Counted from the stretch's first letter, positions 1-13,046 are shown. The stretch: 64,000 nucleotides of DNA from Manihot esculenta (GCF_001659605.2 NC_035170.2:17126265-17190264), one strand, 5' to 3'. A program made the numbers and translations. Notes: generated by a model from the letters alone, not told the origin.

Positions 1-630
1 CACCATGTTAGCTTGGACTAATTGGTGACAAGTTCACCCAACCCTTATGTGAATTGTCTGTGTTATGATGCATTTCATAGAGCATAGTGTTAATGTGTTT
101 TAATAGCTTTACTCACTGGGCTTTTAGCTCACCCCTCTCCCTTTACCCCCAGGCTTGCAGGTACAGGATAGAGCAGGAGTCTGGATAGAGTAATGAAGTT
201 TTGTTTATGTAATAGCTAGTAATGGACATGATCATATTATAATGTAAAGTCTTAATCAGTATAGTTATGTAATGAGATGAGGTATATGGATGTTAGTGGT
301 GTGCTTGACCATAGATTGTTGTATCCCTTTTAATACATGATCTTAGAGATTCTTATGATGTTTATGTAACCAACTCAGCATATGTTATGTCACCCATTGG
401 GGACACTGATGAGATCCCACAGAGGGGTCAATGTTATGTAAATGTTTATGCACAGGTTGAGTTTGGTTAATGTTCATGGAAAGAAAAGTTTTAATTTTTA
501 TGTATGTTGTTGATCATGTATGGGATTAAGCAGGTTTTCAGGATGCATGTCAGGCTTGCTACGGGTCTCGGCGGCCTTAAGTCGACCCGAATCCTAGCGC
601 CGGTAGCGGTCCGATTTTCGAATCGTTACA
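1..630 (+). mobile_element. Family A LTR, 3' part (truncated by window edge)
   Basis: This is the last part of a long LTR retrotransposon terminal repeat. It matches the 3' ends of the family A LTRs ending at 16789 and 62090: the segment around 555-630 (GCTACGGGTC, GGCGGCCTTAAGTCGACCCG, then AATCGTTACA) recurs almost unchanged there. The LTR ends in TTACA at 630. Its left end lies outside the window, so a target duplication cannot be tested. No primer-binding site follows, so it is either a solo LTR or the 3' LTR of an element. Confidence 0.85.
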
Positions 631-1020
631 CATTCTACTACTTGTCCTTCAGCATTGACCATTGACTCTTCTCAATTTCAACCTGATTTAGTTGACGATT
701 TAATGTTAGCTAGAATCAACTATCAAAAAAGCAAGATTAGAGTATGTCTTCAACTTTTTCCATTGGTTGAATATTTTTCGAAGTCGTCTAATCATAATAA
801 TTTTTTGTCATTGCAGGAAAAAAAATGCAAAAAGAATCTCTCTCAGATGATATTTTAAATGATACAACTAAAGCGAGTGCTACATTACAATATATGAAAA
901 TTTTAATTCATATTTATTTTTTATTTTTACCGTATTTTTTTTAGGATGAATAAGAAGAAAAAGAAAAGAGTAATAATATATTTATAAATTTTTGTTCAGT
1001 GCATTGCATAAATAAACATT

Positions 1021-1080
1021 ATATGTAAATTTTCTCCAACTTCCAGTGTAATATGTAAATTTTCTCCAACTTCCAGTGTA
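1021..1080. repeat. 30-bp perfect tandem duplication
   Basis: A 30-bp unit beginning ATATGTAAATTTTC and ending TTCCAGTGTA occurs twice, head to tail, without a mismatch. It looks like a recent local slippage or repair duplication. Confidence 0.9.
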
Positions 1081-2794
1081 ATATATAAATTTAATTATTT
1101 TTATTTTAAATTTAGTAATGTCAAGAATAATTCTTAATTTTCTTTTATATTAAATTATAATTTTGCATAATGTTGAGTTTTTAAATTATTCAAACTAAAA
1201 TAAAAAAATTCTAAGGGAAATATATAATTAAAGCTAATTTGAACTTAAAATATTTGTGAATCAATAATATGGATGATTGGGGTCAAATTGACTAACCAAT
1301 CCGCAGAGTTTAGTGTCAGGTTAGTCGGTTTGGTTTTAAAAAATTGTATCTACTAGAAAATTATTTGGATTGGATCGGTTTGAAGGAAAAACAGTTTTAT
1401 TTTGAGGGTGTTTAGAGTATTATAATTATTTCTCTTAATTATGATAGTTAAACTGTATTGACCAATAAAGAATGGATTTTTGAATGAAATGATGTCTTTA
1501 TTCCTTACTTATTTATATTTTTTTGAAAGGACAAGAAAACTTCATTAATTCAAATAAAGAAATTAAATTATAAAAGCTTTTTAAAATTAGTTTCATTATA
1601 CAGTGATAATTTATGGTATATGTACTAACTTCTTATTTACTGGATTTTGCACATTTTTATAAAAAACTTTCATATCTATAATATAATATATCTTAGTTTT
1701 CAATAATCAATAGAAAAAGTAAAAACATTCTTATCTAGGTAAACAATGAAACTAAAATATTTTATTTAAAATAGAATTAAAAAATAAATTTAAAATATAA
1801 TATAATTTTATTTAAAACAAATAAAGTAAATTTAAAAATTTATCGTATATTATCCACGTAATTATTTTTTTAAATTTATTTATATTTTGCTTTTTAAAAA
1901 AAAATTTCAAAATTTTCCAAAAGAATCTATTATTATGTAAAGTAAATTATTTATTGATTCTGTTTTATAATTTTTGTCTATTTTACTTTTTCCTACATAT
2001 TAACAGATATAATTTCTTTTATTAATTTTAAATTATACTCATTTTAAATGTTTTATAATATATTAAATTTTATTAAATACTAAAAAATATTTTAAAAGTT
2101 TTTTTAAAATAAAATAAAATTAAATAGAATTATAATAATCAATTTATATATTTTTATAATTTAAAAAAAGAAAGTGAATAATAATTTGGGACAATTAAAA
2201 AGAAAAAGATAAACAAAAATATAAAAAAAAAAGTTTTATATTAAACGTTTTTAGCAATTTTTTGATTTTTAAAACTCTAATTACTTTCATTGTCATTAAT
2301 GTAAGCTCAAAATTTTCTTAGCTTTATTTTTCAAAGTTTGAATTTCTTGCTTTACTTTGGATTTTTTTTTTCTCAAGATAATTTCTTTCGACTATAAAAA
2401 ATATCATTGTTGTCTATGTAATTTTTAATTTATTTATGAAAAATAATTAAATGAATAATATATATTAACAGTTGAATTTTGTAAATAATGTTAGATTTTT
2501 GAAAGTTATTATTATTTTTTTTGAAATGGAAAGTTATTATTTATTTGTAGATATAATTTTTTTTCCCGTGATACAGTTCTACATATAATTTGATGTGCAT
2601 GAAATTTTTTATTTTAATATTAATTAAAAAATTTTTCAAATAAAATTTTATCACTAATTACCTAATTATTAAGATGTCCTTTTTCAAATTATATTTGAAC
2701 TAACTTAAAATAATTTAACGAATTTTATCTTTTGAGAATTGAGTTCTACTTTTTCTTATCCTTTTAATTTTATTTTTTAAATATTTAAGTTTTT

Positions 2795-3225
2795 TTTTAC
2801 AATAAAAAATATAAAAAAATATCAAATAGTTTCACTTATTTTTATTTTAGAGTCTATAATTCAATTTATGTTAAAATAATAATCATGGTATCATGCCGTT
2901 AATAAATAGTGACAGTTTTATGATATCGTTAAGAAATGCTATGTAATAATTAATATATAATTATTAATTAAAAAATAAATATATAAAAAATATACTATGG
3001 TTTCACTCACCTAAAATTTAGAGTTTATAATTTAATTTGTATTAAATTAATACTATGTGATATGAATATTTTTAATGGCGTCTAAAAATTATTTTTTTTT
3101 ACTAAAAGCGTGATTATGGAGATATTACTTTGATACAAATTAAACTATATATTCTGAAATGAAAAATAAAAATTGATAAAGCCATCTGATATTTTTTTAT
3201 ACTTTTTCTATTATAAATAATTTAA
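2795..3225. mobile_element. MITE-like element with about 80-bp inverted repeats
   Basis: The segment near 2800-2880 (ATAAAAAAATATCAAATAG, later AGAGTCTATAATTCAATTT) reappears in reverse complement near 3140-3222. The arms are roughly 75 percent alike by eye. The roughly 430-bp length, AT richness and lack of coding capacity suit a non-autonomous DNA transposon. Ends and target duplication could not be fixed. Confidence 0.4.
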
Positions 3226-3789
3226 AAATAAATATATTAACAAATTTCTATTTATTTTAAGATACATTAGAAAATGAAAGAAAATAAAAATCTATCAGCA
3301 AAGAAGTCCATTTTTTAATTTGATTTTATCTCAATATGTTTTCTTTAAAAAAAACATACTTCATCAATCCAACAATTGTGTATGTTGTTATATAAAAAGT
3401 AAGATAAAAAATGAATTAGTTATCTTGAATGAAGATAGATTTTGATGTATATATTCTAATAAAGAATATATAGCAAATATATGACATTTTAAATAAACAT
3501 CCGAAAAATAGAATCAAAATAAAAGTACAAACTTTGAAAATTTTGTTTAATTATATTATGAGTAAATCATACGTATTGGTTATTTATAATAGAAGGAATA
3601 GGGAAAATATATTTCTACTTTAATAATAATACTAAAATGTCATATGAGATTTAAATTTTGTTTATATAATAACCCAATATCAATTAAGTTTAGTTGTAAG
3701 TATTATGTTATATGTCATAGCTAGATAATCACAAATTTACTTTAATAATTAATTTAATTTAATTTAAATATTATAATATAAAAAAGCTA

Positions 3790-4790
3790 TTTATTTGAAA
3801 ATTTTAAAATTTTTTGTTATTTTACAATTTAATTTAAAAATTTATAAAATTATTTAAAATTGCAAACTTCAAGTTTAGAATTTGAATATGAAAGAATGTG
3901 TCTTATTAACAGTGGTAAGATGCCGTAGATTATTTTATTATATTCATATATCACATAGATAAATGTTATTAATACAAAAAATTCAAAACTTTTATCTATT
4001 TTGCAATTTAATTCAAAACTTTAAAAATTAATATAATTCAACTTAAAATCCCTAATTTTATTCTCTTTCACTACTAAATCTCTAGGATCCTAATATTATA
4101 CTTCATTTCTATCTATTTGGTACAAGAAATTATAATAGGACTTCTTTCTATATTTTAGTTTTGATTCTCTTAATTCTTTTGAATTTTAGTCGTATCTACT
4201 TTTAATATAATATCTCTGCTTGTATTTCTAAGTACTGATTTATAATATTAAACTGTAAGAGAATATTAATAGCACAACTGTTAACAATAAGACTATAATT
4301 TCTACTTTTTATTATATTGACATGTTTTTTTATAACAAATATAGTGAAATTTATTATGAAGAACACCTAACAAGAGATTATTTTAGATATTTAGAAAATA
4401 AGAAGTCAATAAATATGATATTTGTTGCAATTTTTATTGGAATATTGACAAATAAAAAAGTTAAAGTTATGATGTTTTACACCATGTCAAACAGGAATGA
4501 AAATAAATACATTTAGAGATTTTAAGTCGAATTACATCAAATTTTAAATTTTAAACTAAATTACAAAATATCTATAAATTTTAAATTTTTTATCAATAGT
4601 ATTTATCTAGGTGATATATGAATATAATAAAATAATTCATATCATCTTGCCACGTCACCAAAACACGCTCTCCCAATTCAAGTTTTAAGTTTAGATATAA
4701 TTGCAACAAAATTTGCAATTTTGAATTAAATTATAAAATAATAAAAATTTTTGAGTTTTTCATACAAATAGATTCATAAAAAATAGTTAT
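3790..4790. mobile_element. Long-terminal-inverted-repeat DNA element, about 1 kb
   Basis: Sequence 3790-4060 and the reverse complement of 4510-4790 align along almost their full length. Shared blocks include ATTATTTTATTATATTCATA and TATCACATAGATAAAT (left) against TATCACCTAGATAAAT (right, reversed). Arms of about 270 bp flank a spacer of about 450 bp, which suggests a non-autonomous long-TIR transposon, perhaps Mutator-like or foldback. The 64-codon frame at 4322-4516 in the spacer has no recognisable domain. Exact ends and target duplication are not resolved. Confidence 0.5.
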
Positions 4791-5059
4791 ATTTTTTTTA
4801 TGAAAAATATAAATATAGAAATAGCACATAGTTTATATGCATTTTAATTACTATAATATACGTATGTAAATATATATTCGGCAATTTATTATAGAACATC
4901 GATATGGAAATTGGGCAAACAGGTAAAAGTTAAAAATCATGGAACATCCATTTAGAATTTTCATAAGCAAAATTATAAATTGTAAGCAGCGTTGGAACTT
5001 GAAAAAAAAAACTAACACTCTATTTTAATAGTAAAAAGCAAAAGTAAGAGTGTTATAGA

Positions 5060-5570
5060 GATTATAGTCTCACATGAGAATGAATTTTATCACCTATTAT
5101 AATTTATCAACGAAGCCTCCTTGCCTCCCTTTCAGATTCAAGCAAGGTAAGGACATCACCACCTTTGACGGGACCTTTTACATTTCTTGTAATTTAATGC
5201 TTGAAATGATCCATAAATTCAATTCTCACTTGAATCACCTGCCCTCTTGATCATGTTCTTCCGATCACCTTTATCACTGTTGCATTCTTTATTCCTGAAT
5301 TCATTTCTAACTGCAATATTAATTTTTACAATATGCTCAATGGCTTCTCATCTATAAAACAAAAAAAACAAAATGATAGGGTGAGATTGTAGAGAGTATG
5401 ACCTGATATGAAAATGCACTTCATTCAGCCATACATTAAATATTTGCAAATGATTTATATATTATTATATACATTTTAAGTAATTATGCATAAATTTTAA
5501 TATAAAATATTTAATCCAATAGTTAGTAAATTCGTTCTCATATGAGATCGTACTTTTTATAGTTTCATCC
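5060..5570. mobile_element. Possible MITE
   Basis: AGTCTCACATGAGAATGAAT near 5067 is mirrored by the reverse complement of the segment near 5525-5560 (CTCATATGAGAACGAATTTA). The arms are short and diverged, so this is tentative. Confidence 0.3.
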
Positions 5571-5909
5571 AAAATGGTATTTTGATATAATCAACACCAC
5601 GTAATCATATGTATATACACATATAATTCTCCAAATGAGAGTTTTAACAAGAAATGATAAAAAAAAAAAAAAAAGAAGCTTTTATATGAAACATTAAAAT
5701 TGTGGTGAAAGAAACATACCTATTGCTTTTTGAGAGTAGGAAACTGAATATGAAGCCATATAATATCTAATGTTTATATTGAGTTTGTTATTTTCAAAAT
5801 TGACCATTCTCCCATAGTATTCTCCCTTTGTTTTATATTCTAAAAATTACCTAAACGCGATTATGGCCAAATTTTGGCCGACTTCTGTTGGCTTGAGCGT
5901 TCTTGTCAG

Positions 5910-6090
5910 GTTTGACGTATAACTTATAAGAAAAAGTTTAACTAGACTCCATCAATTATGGATTTAAGATACAAATATGTGGGTCTCATATAGTTTTTAT
6001 ATTTGTGTTTTGGATTTATAATAGATTAAATTTAGACAGTAATTGTGCATAACTTATATAGGAATTAACTTATAAGTTAGACTAATCATA
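5910..6090. mobile_element. Possible short MITE
   Basis: ATGGATTTAAGATACAAATA near 5957 is partly mirrored by TATTTGTGTTTTGGATTTAT near 6001, and ACTTATAAG words occur at both outer ends. This is a partial palindrome of about 180 bp, typical of a small AT-rich MITE. Ends were not determined. Confidence 0.3.
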
Positions 6091-6479
6091 TAAATTATAT
6101 ATTGTTTATATCAATAAAATGTACAGAATAAAAATAAAAGAAATAAAACAAAATAACATGTATGTATGAAGTAAGCCAATTCAATACAAAATTTATTCTA
6201 ACTCTAAAAAATAAAAATAGTAAAATGAAATATAATAATAGGAATCTGTATTTTTTTAGAATGCTTCACCCATATTGAGAAAACATAAAAAGAACGACAA
6301 TATATAACTAGCTTTTTTTCTAATTTTGCTTTCTTGAAGATTGAAGATGTATTCTATTAATAAGTCCATGGGCTAAAGTATAAATTACATCACAAATAAA
6401 AATTTTGACGAAAAAAGATACGAGGTTACCTAAGGCCTATATCTAAAAAAGCAACAAACAAACAGATCTCAGGCCCAAA

Positions 6480-7722
6480 TGTCACACCTCCACAATTTTC
6501 CCCGTATAACATTAAATTTTTTTTTTTGGTTTAAGTTGGTGCAGATTTTGGTGCTGAGTAGGTGACACAAGGATTAAACATTAAAATTTTTTTTGGTTTA
6601 AGTTGGTGCAGAATTTGGTGCCGAGTAGGTGACACAAGGATGGGTTAAGTCATTTTGGGCCATTGGAGAGGTTTTAGAAATTTGCAGGACTATTTTGGAT
6701 ATTTTTCCAAGAGACAGCTTGGTCAAGGCTTTTTGAAGGCAGGATGAGCTGTTGGTAGGGACAAGTTGCTAGGAGGGACGACTTGCCTAGCGGGACGAGC
6801 TGCTGGAAGGATGACCTGCCAAGCGAAACGAGCTGCTGAGAAAGTGAGTGAAGTCTGCGAGGAAACACCCGAATGCTCAGCAGGGCTGGAGAGTACTCGG
6901 ATCAGTAGGACTGGAGAGAACTTGAGTGCTCACCAAGGCTAGAGAATGCCCAGATGCTCACCTGGGCTGGGGAATGCCCAGGAGCTCGGAAGGGCTGAAG
7001 GATGCCCAGGAGCTCGCAAGACTGAAGAGCCTAGAAGCTCGCCAAGGCTGGAGAAGGCCTGAAAGCCCGCCAAGGTGATACTATGTCGCCCAAGTCTTCG
7101 AGAATCGTTTTGGCTAGGTGCTGGACAAGTACTTAGACCAGATTGGTCTACAGGGGGTGTAAGAAGAAAGCAAGCATCGCGCTCGGCCAGCCCGAGTAGA
7201 AGCTGGACTTAGCCCGGATTTTCTAAAGGCTGCTAGGGGAGTCTAGCACCGAAGTTGGAGGGACACGAAAGTAGCTTCTAGAGGAGAAGTTCGATGGGGA
7301 CTACAACTTTCTAGAATTGTCTTTTAATTTATGTGGCTCTCATTTATTTGTACTTTTCTTTTATTTAGGAGATTCTAGAACTTCTCCTTGCAAACTATAA
7401 ATACCCATCTTGTATTCATTTGTACAGAAGATAGAATAAAAAAAACAAGAAAGAGAGGAGAGAACCCTTATAAGCTAGTTGATATCCACTCTCTTGTAAA
7501 GCACACTGTAAATTATTTGTTTGTAAACAATATAAGGCACTTCTTCCTTCTATCTTTCTTAGCACTATTATTTCTTTCAACTCTCTCCCAACTTAGTTTC
7601 TGCTGGTAATTACTCTTTGCTAGTTCTGTGTGTTGAACTACGGTGAGGCTAACTTAGTTCGACGGACTGAGCTAAGTGCCGCACAGTTTCACAGCATTTT
7701 AAGGCTGTTTATGTGATTGACC
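6480..7722 (+). repeat. Family B 5' LTR
   Basis: It starts TGTCACACCTCCACAA and ends near GATTGACCA, just before the primer-binding site. It is homologous over its length to 17097-18238. It carries an internal tandem duplication of about 70 bp near 6527-6645 (GGTTTAAGTTGGTGCAGA occurs twice) that the other copies lack. A TATAAATA box lies near its 3' third. Confidence 0.85.
7396..7403 (+). promoter_or_regulatory. TATA box of family B LTR
   Basis: TATAAATA in the context AACTATAAATACCCAT is conserved in the other LTR copies near 12970, 14360 and 17910. It is the probable core promoter of the element. Confidence 0.6.
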
Positions 7723-7730
7723 ATAACAAG

Positions 7731-7742
7731 TGGTATCAGAGC
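7731..7742 (+). other. Primer-binding site, family B (initiator tRNA-Met type)
   Basis: TGGTATCAGAGC follows the 5' LTR after a few bases. This is the usual plant LTR-retrotransposon primer site complementary to the 3' end of initiator tRNA-Met. Confidence 0.85.
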
Positions 7743-7758
7743 ACCAAAGGTTGGAGAG

Positions 7759-9570
7759 ATGGTAGATCCAGTGGAGCAAATTGTCCAAGATAGACATAGT
7801 AGTGGTGAAGAGCATCCTTCTATGGCGTCACAACCTTCTGCTCATTGGAAGGGAAGAAGAGGTAAGCCTCGTGAACCTTCTCATATTACTAGAGAGGAGT
7901 TAGGAATTATGGAAGTTAGGCTAGCCAAGGTGGAGCTTAAGCTTATTGATGGCAAGAAGAAGTTTGAAGAGCTTGATATGCACTTGGAGGAACTATCCGC
8001 GGGTATGGATGAGTTCCATGGTGAGGTGCAAGGCGTTTTGAACACTGCCATTGATAAGTTGGCTAGTGGCAATGAGACGACCCTCCATAGTTTGGAAGAT
8101 GAGCTTGCCACTATGAAGGAAGAAAATCGAGCCTTGAAAGAGGAGCTGGACTAAGTGCTTGCAAGAGTGAGGGATGCCATAGACGAGGTGACCTTATTGA
8201 AGAAGGCAGTGGCACAAGGGAGTGTGTCAAATCCTTCGACGTCCATGGGCATGGTTGGCATTTCCCACAAGGGTGAGGTGCCAAGAGCAAGTATGTTCAA
8301 GGATGATAGGAGTGCTAAGGAGATTGATAATTTTCGATGGAGCCTGAACAGTACTTTAGGGCATTGGGGGTTATGGATGATGCTTCAAGGATTGACCATG
8401 CGTCCATGTTCTTGGCCGATTTTGCCATGGTTTGGTGGAGGAGAAGATATGTTGATTTTGAGAAGGGACTCTACAGCATTGCCATGTGGGATGATTTTAA
8501 GGAGTTGAAGAAGCAATTCTATCTCGAGAATGCTGCTCATGAGGCAAGGGCGAGATTGAGGCGAATCACTCAATGAGGGAGCATTCGTGAGTACGTGAAG
8601 GAATTTTTCGAGGTAATTCTTGAAATCCTTAACTATCATGATGGAGAAGCCTTGTTTGCTTTTATGGATTGTTTGCAGTCTTGGGTACGCATGGAGATTG
8701 AGAGGTGTGGAGTTAAAGATCTTGCCATAGCAATCTCTATAGTTGAGTCCCTGGTGGATTTCCAAAGAAGAGTGGATTGGGAGAAGTCGAGGCAACCCAA
8801 GGAGAAGAATGGTGCCAATGGTAGTCATAGTGTCTATGACGAGAGGTCGAAGGTCCATAAAGGCAAGGTTGACTTCATGGGTGAGAAGAAGGGGAAAGAG
8901 AAGGGAGATATTCCTTCCATCAAATGCTTCTTATGTGAAGGCCCACATAGAGTGAGGGATTGCCTAAAGAGAAATAAGCTTTTTGCTTGTGAAGGATAAA
9001 GATGTGAGTTGCGTTGGTGGAGTCCAACAATCCGTCAGTGCTCTTCGTATAATAGTCATTAAAGAGGTGAAGGCCGACCAACCAAAGGAAGGGAGGAAGG
9101 GTCAATTGTTCGCGGACTTAAAGCATGGAATGTGTGAGGTTTGTGCTTTGGTGGATACGGGTGATTCATATAACTTCCTGAGGTTAGAAGAAGCTCATCG
9201 GTTGGGTATTGAGTTTGAGAAGACCAAGAGCTGATTGAAGGCCGTGAACTCCAAGCCTACTTTGGTGCATGGTGAGGCGAAGGATGTTCCCATGAGGATA
9301 GGTGAGTGGCGTGGTACTCTCTCCTTTGTTGTTGTGAGTATGGATGATTATGAGTGTGTGTTGGGGGTAGAGTTCTTTGATAGTGTAAAGGCTATCCTAT
9401 TCCTATGTGACAACTCAATGTGCATTGTGGGAGATGGGAGACCCTACTCAATTCCCTTAGAGAAAGACAAGGTGAAAGAAGCAATGCTCTTCGGCCTTTG
9501 TGTGATGGAGTTGCCCGTGGATCCATGTATGGCGAAGCATGATGGTGATGAAGTGGGTGGTACCGTGTGA
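7759..9570 (+). pseudogene. Broken gag-protease of family B gypsy element
   Basis: A coiled-coil-like N-terminal part (7759-8154, rich in E/K/L heptads) ends at a TAA. The frame then continues to about 8335, shifts, and resumes as a typical gag core (8337-8576: FLADFAMVWWRRR, LKKQFYLENAAHEARARLRR), followed by a TGA. Gag continues at 8580-8999 and ends in a zinc knuckle (CFLCEGPHRVRDC). An aspartic protease follows with ALVDTGDSYNF (about 9150-9180) and ECVLGVEFF (about 9355). A stop near 9232 separates the protease halves. Gag and the retropepsin DTG motif are what is seen; the gypsy assignment comes from gag style. No polymerase follows. The protein cannot be made intact. Confidence 0.8.
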
Positions 9571-9871
9571 GAGGATGTGGTTATGCCAGGGCCTAAGAGG
9601 AAAAGGCAGTGTCGCTCGAGGAGGAGCAATAAGAGGTGTGGATTTGAGGGGAAAGTCGACACACCTAGCCATATCATGAAGGAGCATAAAGGTAGACATG
9701 CTCGAAGGACCATGTTGTGTGAAGGCAAGTTACCGCGTGTAGGTGGATAAATGAGTGGAAATGGAGTTGATGCTAGCATAAAGCCAAAAGGAGCACCAAG
9801 TCGGAGATGGAGACCGTGGAAGTCGAGGTGGCGTTATGAGGTCAAAGACGCGATGAGGTTGTCGTGAGATT

Positions 9872-9883
9872 GAGTGGGGAGAA
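9872..9883 (+). other. Polypurine tract of family B
   Basis: GAGTGGGGAGAA lies directly before the LTR start TGACACACCTCC. The same purine run precedes the LTR copies at 13551 and 17097. Confidence 0.7.
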
Positions 9884-10206
9884 TGACACACCTCCATAAT
9901 TTTCCTTGTAAATATCTAATTTTTTTTAGTTTGAGTTGGCACAGATTTTGGTGCCGAGTAGGTGGCATAAGGATGGGCTATCATTTTGGGCCATTAGAGA
10001 GGTTTTAGAAATTTGCAGGGACTATTTTGGACATTTCTCTGGAGACAGCTTGGTCGAGGCTTTTTTAAGGCAGGATGAGATGCTAGGAGGGAAGAACTGT
10101 CAAGCAGGACGAGCTGCTAGGCGGGATGATTTGCCAAGCAGGATGAGCTACTGAGCAAGCGAGTGAAGTCCGCGAGGAAACACTCGGATGCTCGGCAGGA
10201 CTGAAG

Positions 10207-12477
10207 TGTAATGACCCGGAAACCAGACCGCTATCAGCGCTAGGATTCAGATCGACTTAAGATCGCCGGGACCCGTAGCAAGCTTAACATACATCCTGTA
10301 CATCTGGTATAATCCCATACATGATCAAACATAAACATAAAAACTTTAACTTTTCTATCTACCAGGCTTAACCTGCATGCTCTATAACTGTAAACATAAA
10401 AACCCCTTACTGGAGCCCTCATCAAATGCTCCAGTTGGGTCAACATAACATATGTTAAGCCTGATTCATCATATCTCATCATAAAACATACATAAAGATC
10501 ATGTGTAAAAAGGGATTTAACCAAACACTAGGGCCAAGCACAACTCTATCCATTACATAACATTACATGACTTCACTTTACATTACATCATAATACATGT
10601 CCACTACTACTAAACTATTACATATACATAACCATAGCCATGAACTTTACCCTTGCAACTTCCCGCTATCTCTAACCCTGCAAACCTAGGGGTTAGGGGA
10701 AAGGGGTGAGCTACTAGAGCCCAGTGAGCAGAACAGTAAAACAATTTATAAAAATATGCCATCATAAAATGCATCACATCACAAACATTTCACATCAAGG
10801 ATAGACTTGTCACCAATAGCCCTCTACATATCCAATAGTGCCAGGATATAGAATGGGTCTCTAGTCTTTTCCTTACATAGCATATCATAACATTCCAATG
10901 TGCCAGGGACGTAGAATGGGTCTTCCTGGACTTTCTCTTACATTGTGCCAGGGACGTAGAATGGGTCTTCCTGGACTTCCATACCGTATCATCGTCATAT
11001 CATATCATTTCATACGAGGGCTAAGGGATCATCCAATGTCCATCCACATCAACATCATATTATGCAATGCAACATATTCGTGAATTCTAATGCAAACAAC
11101 CTAAAATATATCATGGCATTCATGATGCATGAATATGCTCAAAACATTTCAGTTCTTTAATATAAAAAGAGTTATGTTCTACTCACCTATGGCTAGCTCT
11201 GGACTAACTCTGAAGCAGCTATCTCACTGCTGATCACCTCGGTTCCTCAAGTCCGATCCTACACAGGTGGACTCAAATGAGGGACCAAACATACACTAAC
11301 ATAACTCTAAACAACTCTCCAAAAATCCCCCCTAAATCACCACAAAACATGCACTGCAAAACATGCAAAGGAAGGCTGGACAGAGCACCTTCGGCGGCAG
11401 ATTCAGCGGCCGAACGTTCCCACAGATCCGAAAGTCAGGCACTTTCGGAAGCAGGTTCGGCGGCCGCAAGTCTCCTCCAGAGACGAAAGCCAGGCACTTT
11501 CGGCGGCACCTTCGGCGACCGAAAGTCCCTTCCAGAGCCGAAAGTCCATGTTCGGGGGCAAGGTTAGGCGGCCAAAGATTGCTTCCACAGGCAGGTTCAG
11601 AAGCCGAAACCACCTTCGGCGGCCTAACTTGGATTCCCCAGCAAGGCAGAACCCATTTCCGCCTCTTGCAATCCGCCTCCAAAACCTTCCACACTAACAT
11701 CCAACACTTCCAAAACATGCACAACTCATACATCAAGCATATAGGGGTCTCAAACTAGCTAAACCCCCCAACAAACAACACATCTAGCATGCATTAATAT
11801 ACTTTATCATAAAGGGTATCAAAACCCTAACATGCACATCCATCCAACTCATGCATTCCTAGCCCTTAACCCTCATAAAACTCACTTAAAACATTGTGAA
11901 AGATGAAGATCTACACTTACCTCTTGAAGATCGAGGGTTGGTGCGACCCAAACTTGAAGATATGGAGAATCCAAGTTCCAAAAGTCTCCAAGCTCTCAAA
12001 ACCTTGATCAAAACTTAAAAATCTTCAAAACAAAGATAAAACTCATAAAAACTTGAGGGATTTGAAGAAAAAGCATAAAAACAACCAAAGGAGAGCATGA
12101 ACTCACCTATGCCCGAAAAGAGAGAGAAAACTCGCCCATTTTCTGGACAAAGGGCCTTTTATAGGTGGCCGGTCAAACCATCTTCGGCGGCCAAAGTTGC
12201 TCCCGCAACTCCTCCACGTTCGGCAGCCACTTCGGAAGCCTAACGTGCCTCCTAAACAACCCTATGTTCGGCGGCCAAACTTGAGGTTCGGCGGCCGAAC
12301 CTGGGTTCTTCCCTCCTTGGTCTTTTCTTTCAAAACTCAAATCCTTTCTTCTTAAAACCATAAAAACATGTAAAAACGTTTTAGAAAACCTTTACTTTAC
12401 CCTTATAGAGAGCTCTGACATCTAAGATTCCACCGGACGGTAGGAATTTCGATGCCAGAGTCTAGCCGGGTATTACA
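10207..12477 (-). mobile_element. Solo LTR, family A (copy 1), 2.27 kb
   Basis: Read on +, it starts TGTAATGACCCGG and ends GGGTATTACA; its sense orientation is minus. It is flanked by the perfect 5-bp duplication TGAAG (10202-10206 and 12478-12482). The uninterrupted target is seen in the sister units (ACTGAAGAGTGCGCAG near 13870), proving insertion into the family B LTR. It contains CTTCGGCGGCCGAA-type palindromes (11390-11630 and 12180-12300) and a short tandem repeat with ACGTAGAATGGGTCTTCCTG (10895-10980). There is no internal region, so it is a solo LTR left by LTR-LTR recombination. Confidence 0.92.
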
Positions 12478-13046
12478 TGAAGAGTGCGCAGATACTTGCC
12501 AGGGCTGGAGAATGCTCGGATGTTCGCCAGGGCTAAGGAACGCCTAGGAGCTCGGAAGGTCTAGAGGATGCTTAAGAGCTCGCAGGACTGAAGAGCGCTC
12601 AGAAGCTCAGAAGCTTGCCAGGGCTGGAAAAGGCCTAGGGGCGCCAGGCTGATACTATGTTGCCCGAGTCTTCGAGAACGGCTTTGGCCAGGCACTAGAC
12701 AAGAAGTTAGTCTGGGCTGGTCTGTAGGGTGTGTAAGAAGGAAGGAAGCACAACGCACGGCCAGCCCGAGTAGAAGCTGGACTTAGCCTGGATTTTCTAG
12801 AAGTTGCTGGAGGAGTCTAGTGCCGAAGTTGGAAGGACGCGGAAGAAGCTTCTGGAGGAGAAGTTCAGTGGGGACTACAACTTTCTAAAATTGTCTTTTA
12901 ATTTATGTGGCTCCCATTTATTTGTACTTTTTTTTTTATTTAGGAGATTCTAGAACTTCTCCTTATAAACTATAAATACCCATATTGTATTTATTTGTAC
13001 AAAAGATATAATAAAGAATAACAGAGAAAGAAAGCATAGAACTCCT

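Larger units (their letters stand above)
631..6479. other. AT-rich intergenic DNA with MITE-like repeats
   Basis: No gene is supported here. Base composition is strongly AT, and the longest open frames are short and match nothing recognisable. Apart from the short repeats and inverted-repeat elements listed separately, the stretch holds only homopolymer-rich DNA. Confidence 0.7.
9385..13046 (+). repeat. Tandem unit 1 of family B (internal 3' end + LTR)
   Basis: This unit holds the C-terminal protease coding end, the polypurine tract GAGTGGGGAGAA (9872-9883) and an LTR starting at 9884. The LTR is split by the solo LTR at 10207-12477, resumes at 12478, and stops abruptly near 13046 at AGAACTCCTGTGTGAAGGC, where it fuses back to internal sequence. 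Without the solo LTR and its extra target copy it is about 1.39 kb, the same as unit 2. Confidence 0.75.

Noticed and set aside
7731..7742. Possible tRNA gene at the TGGTATCAGAGC sites
   Set aside because: Only the primer-complementary 3' end is present, always just inside an LTR. There is no cloverleaf.
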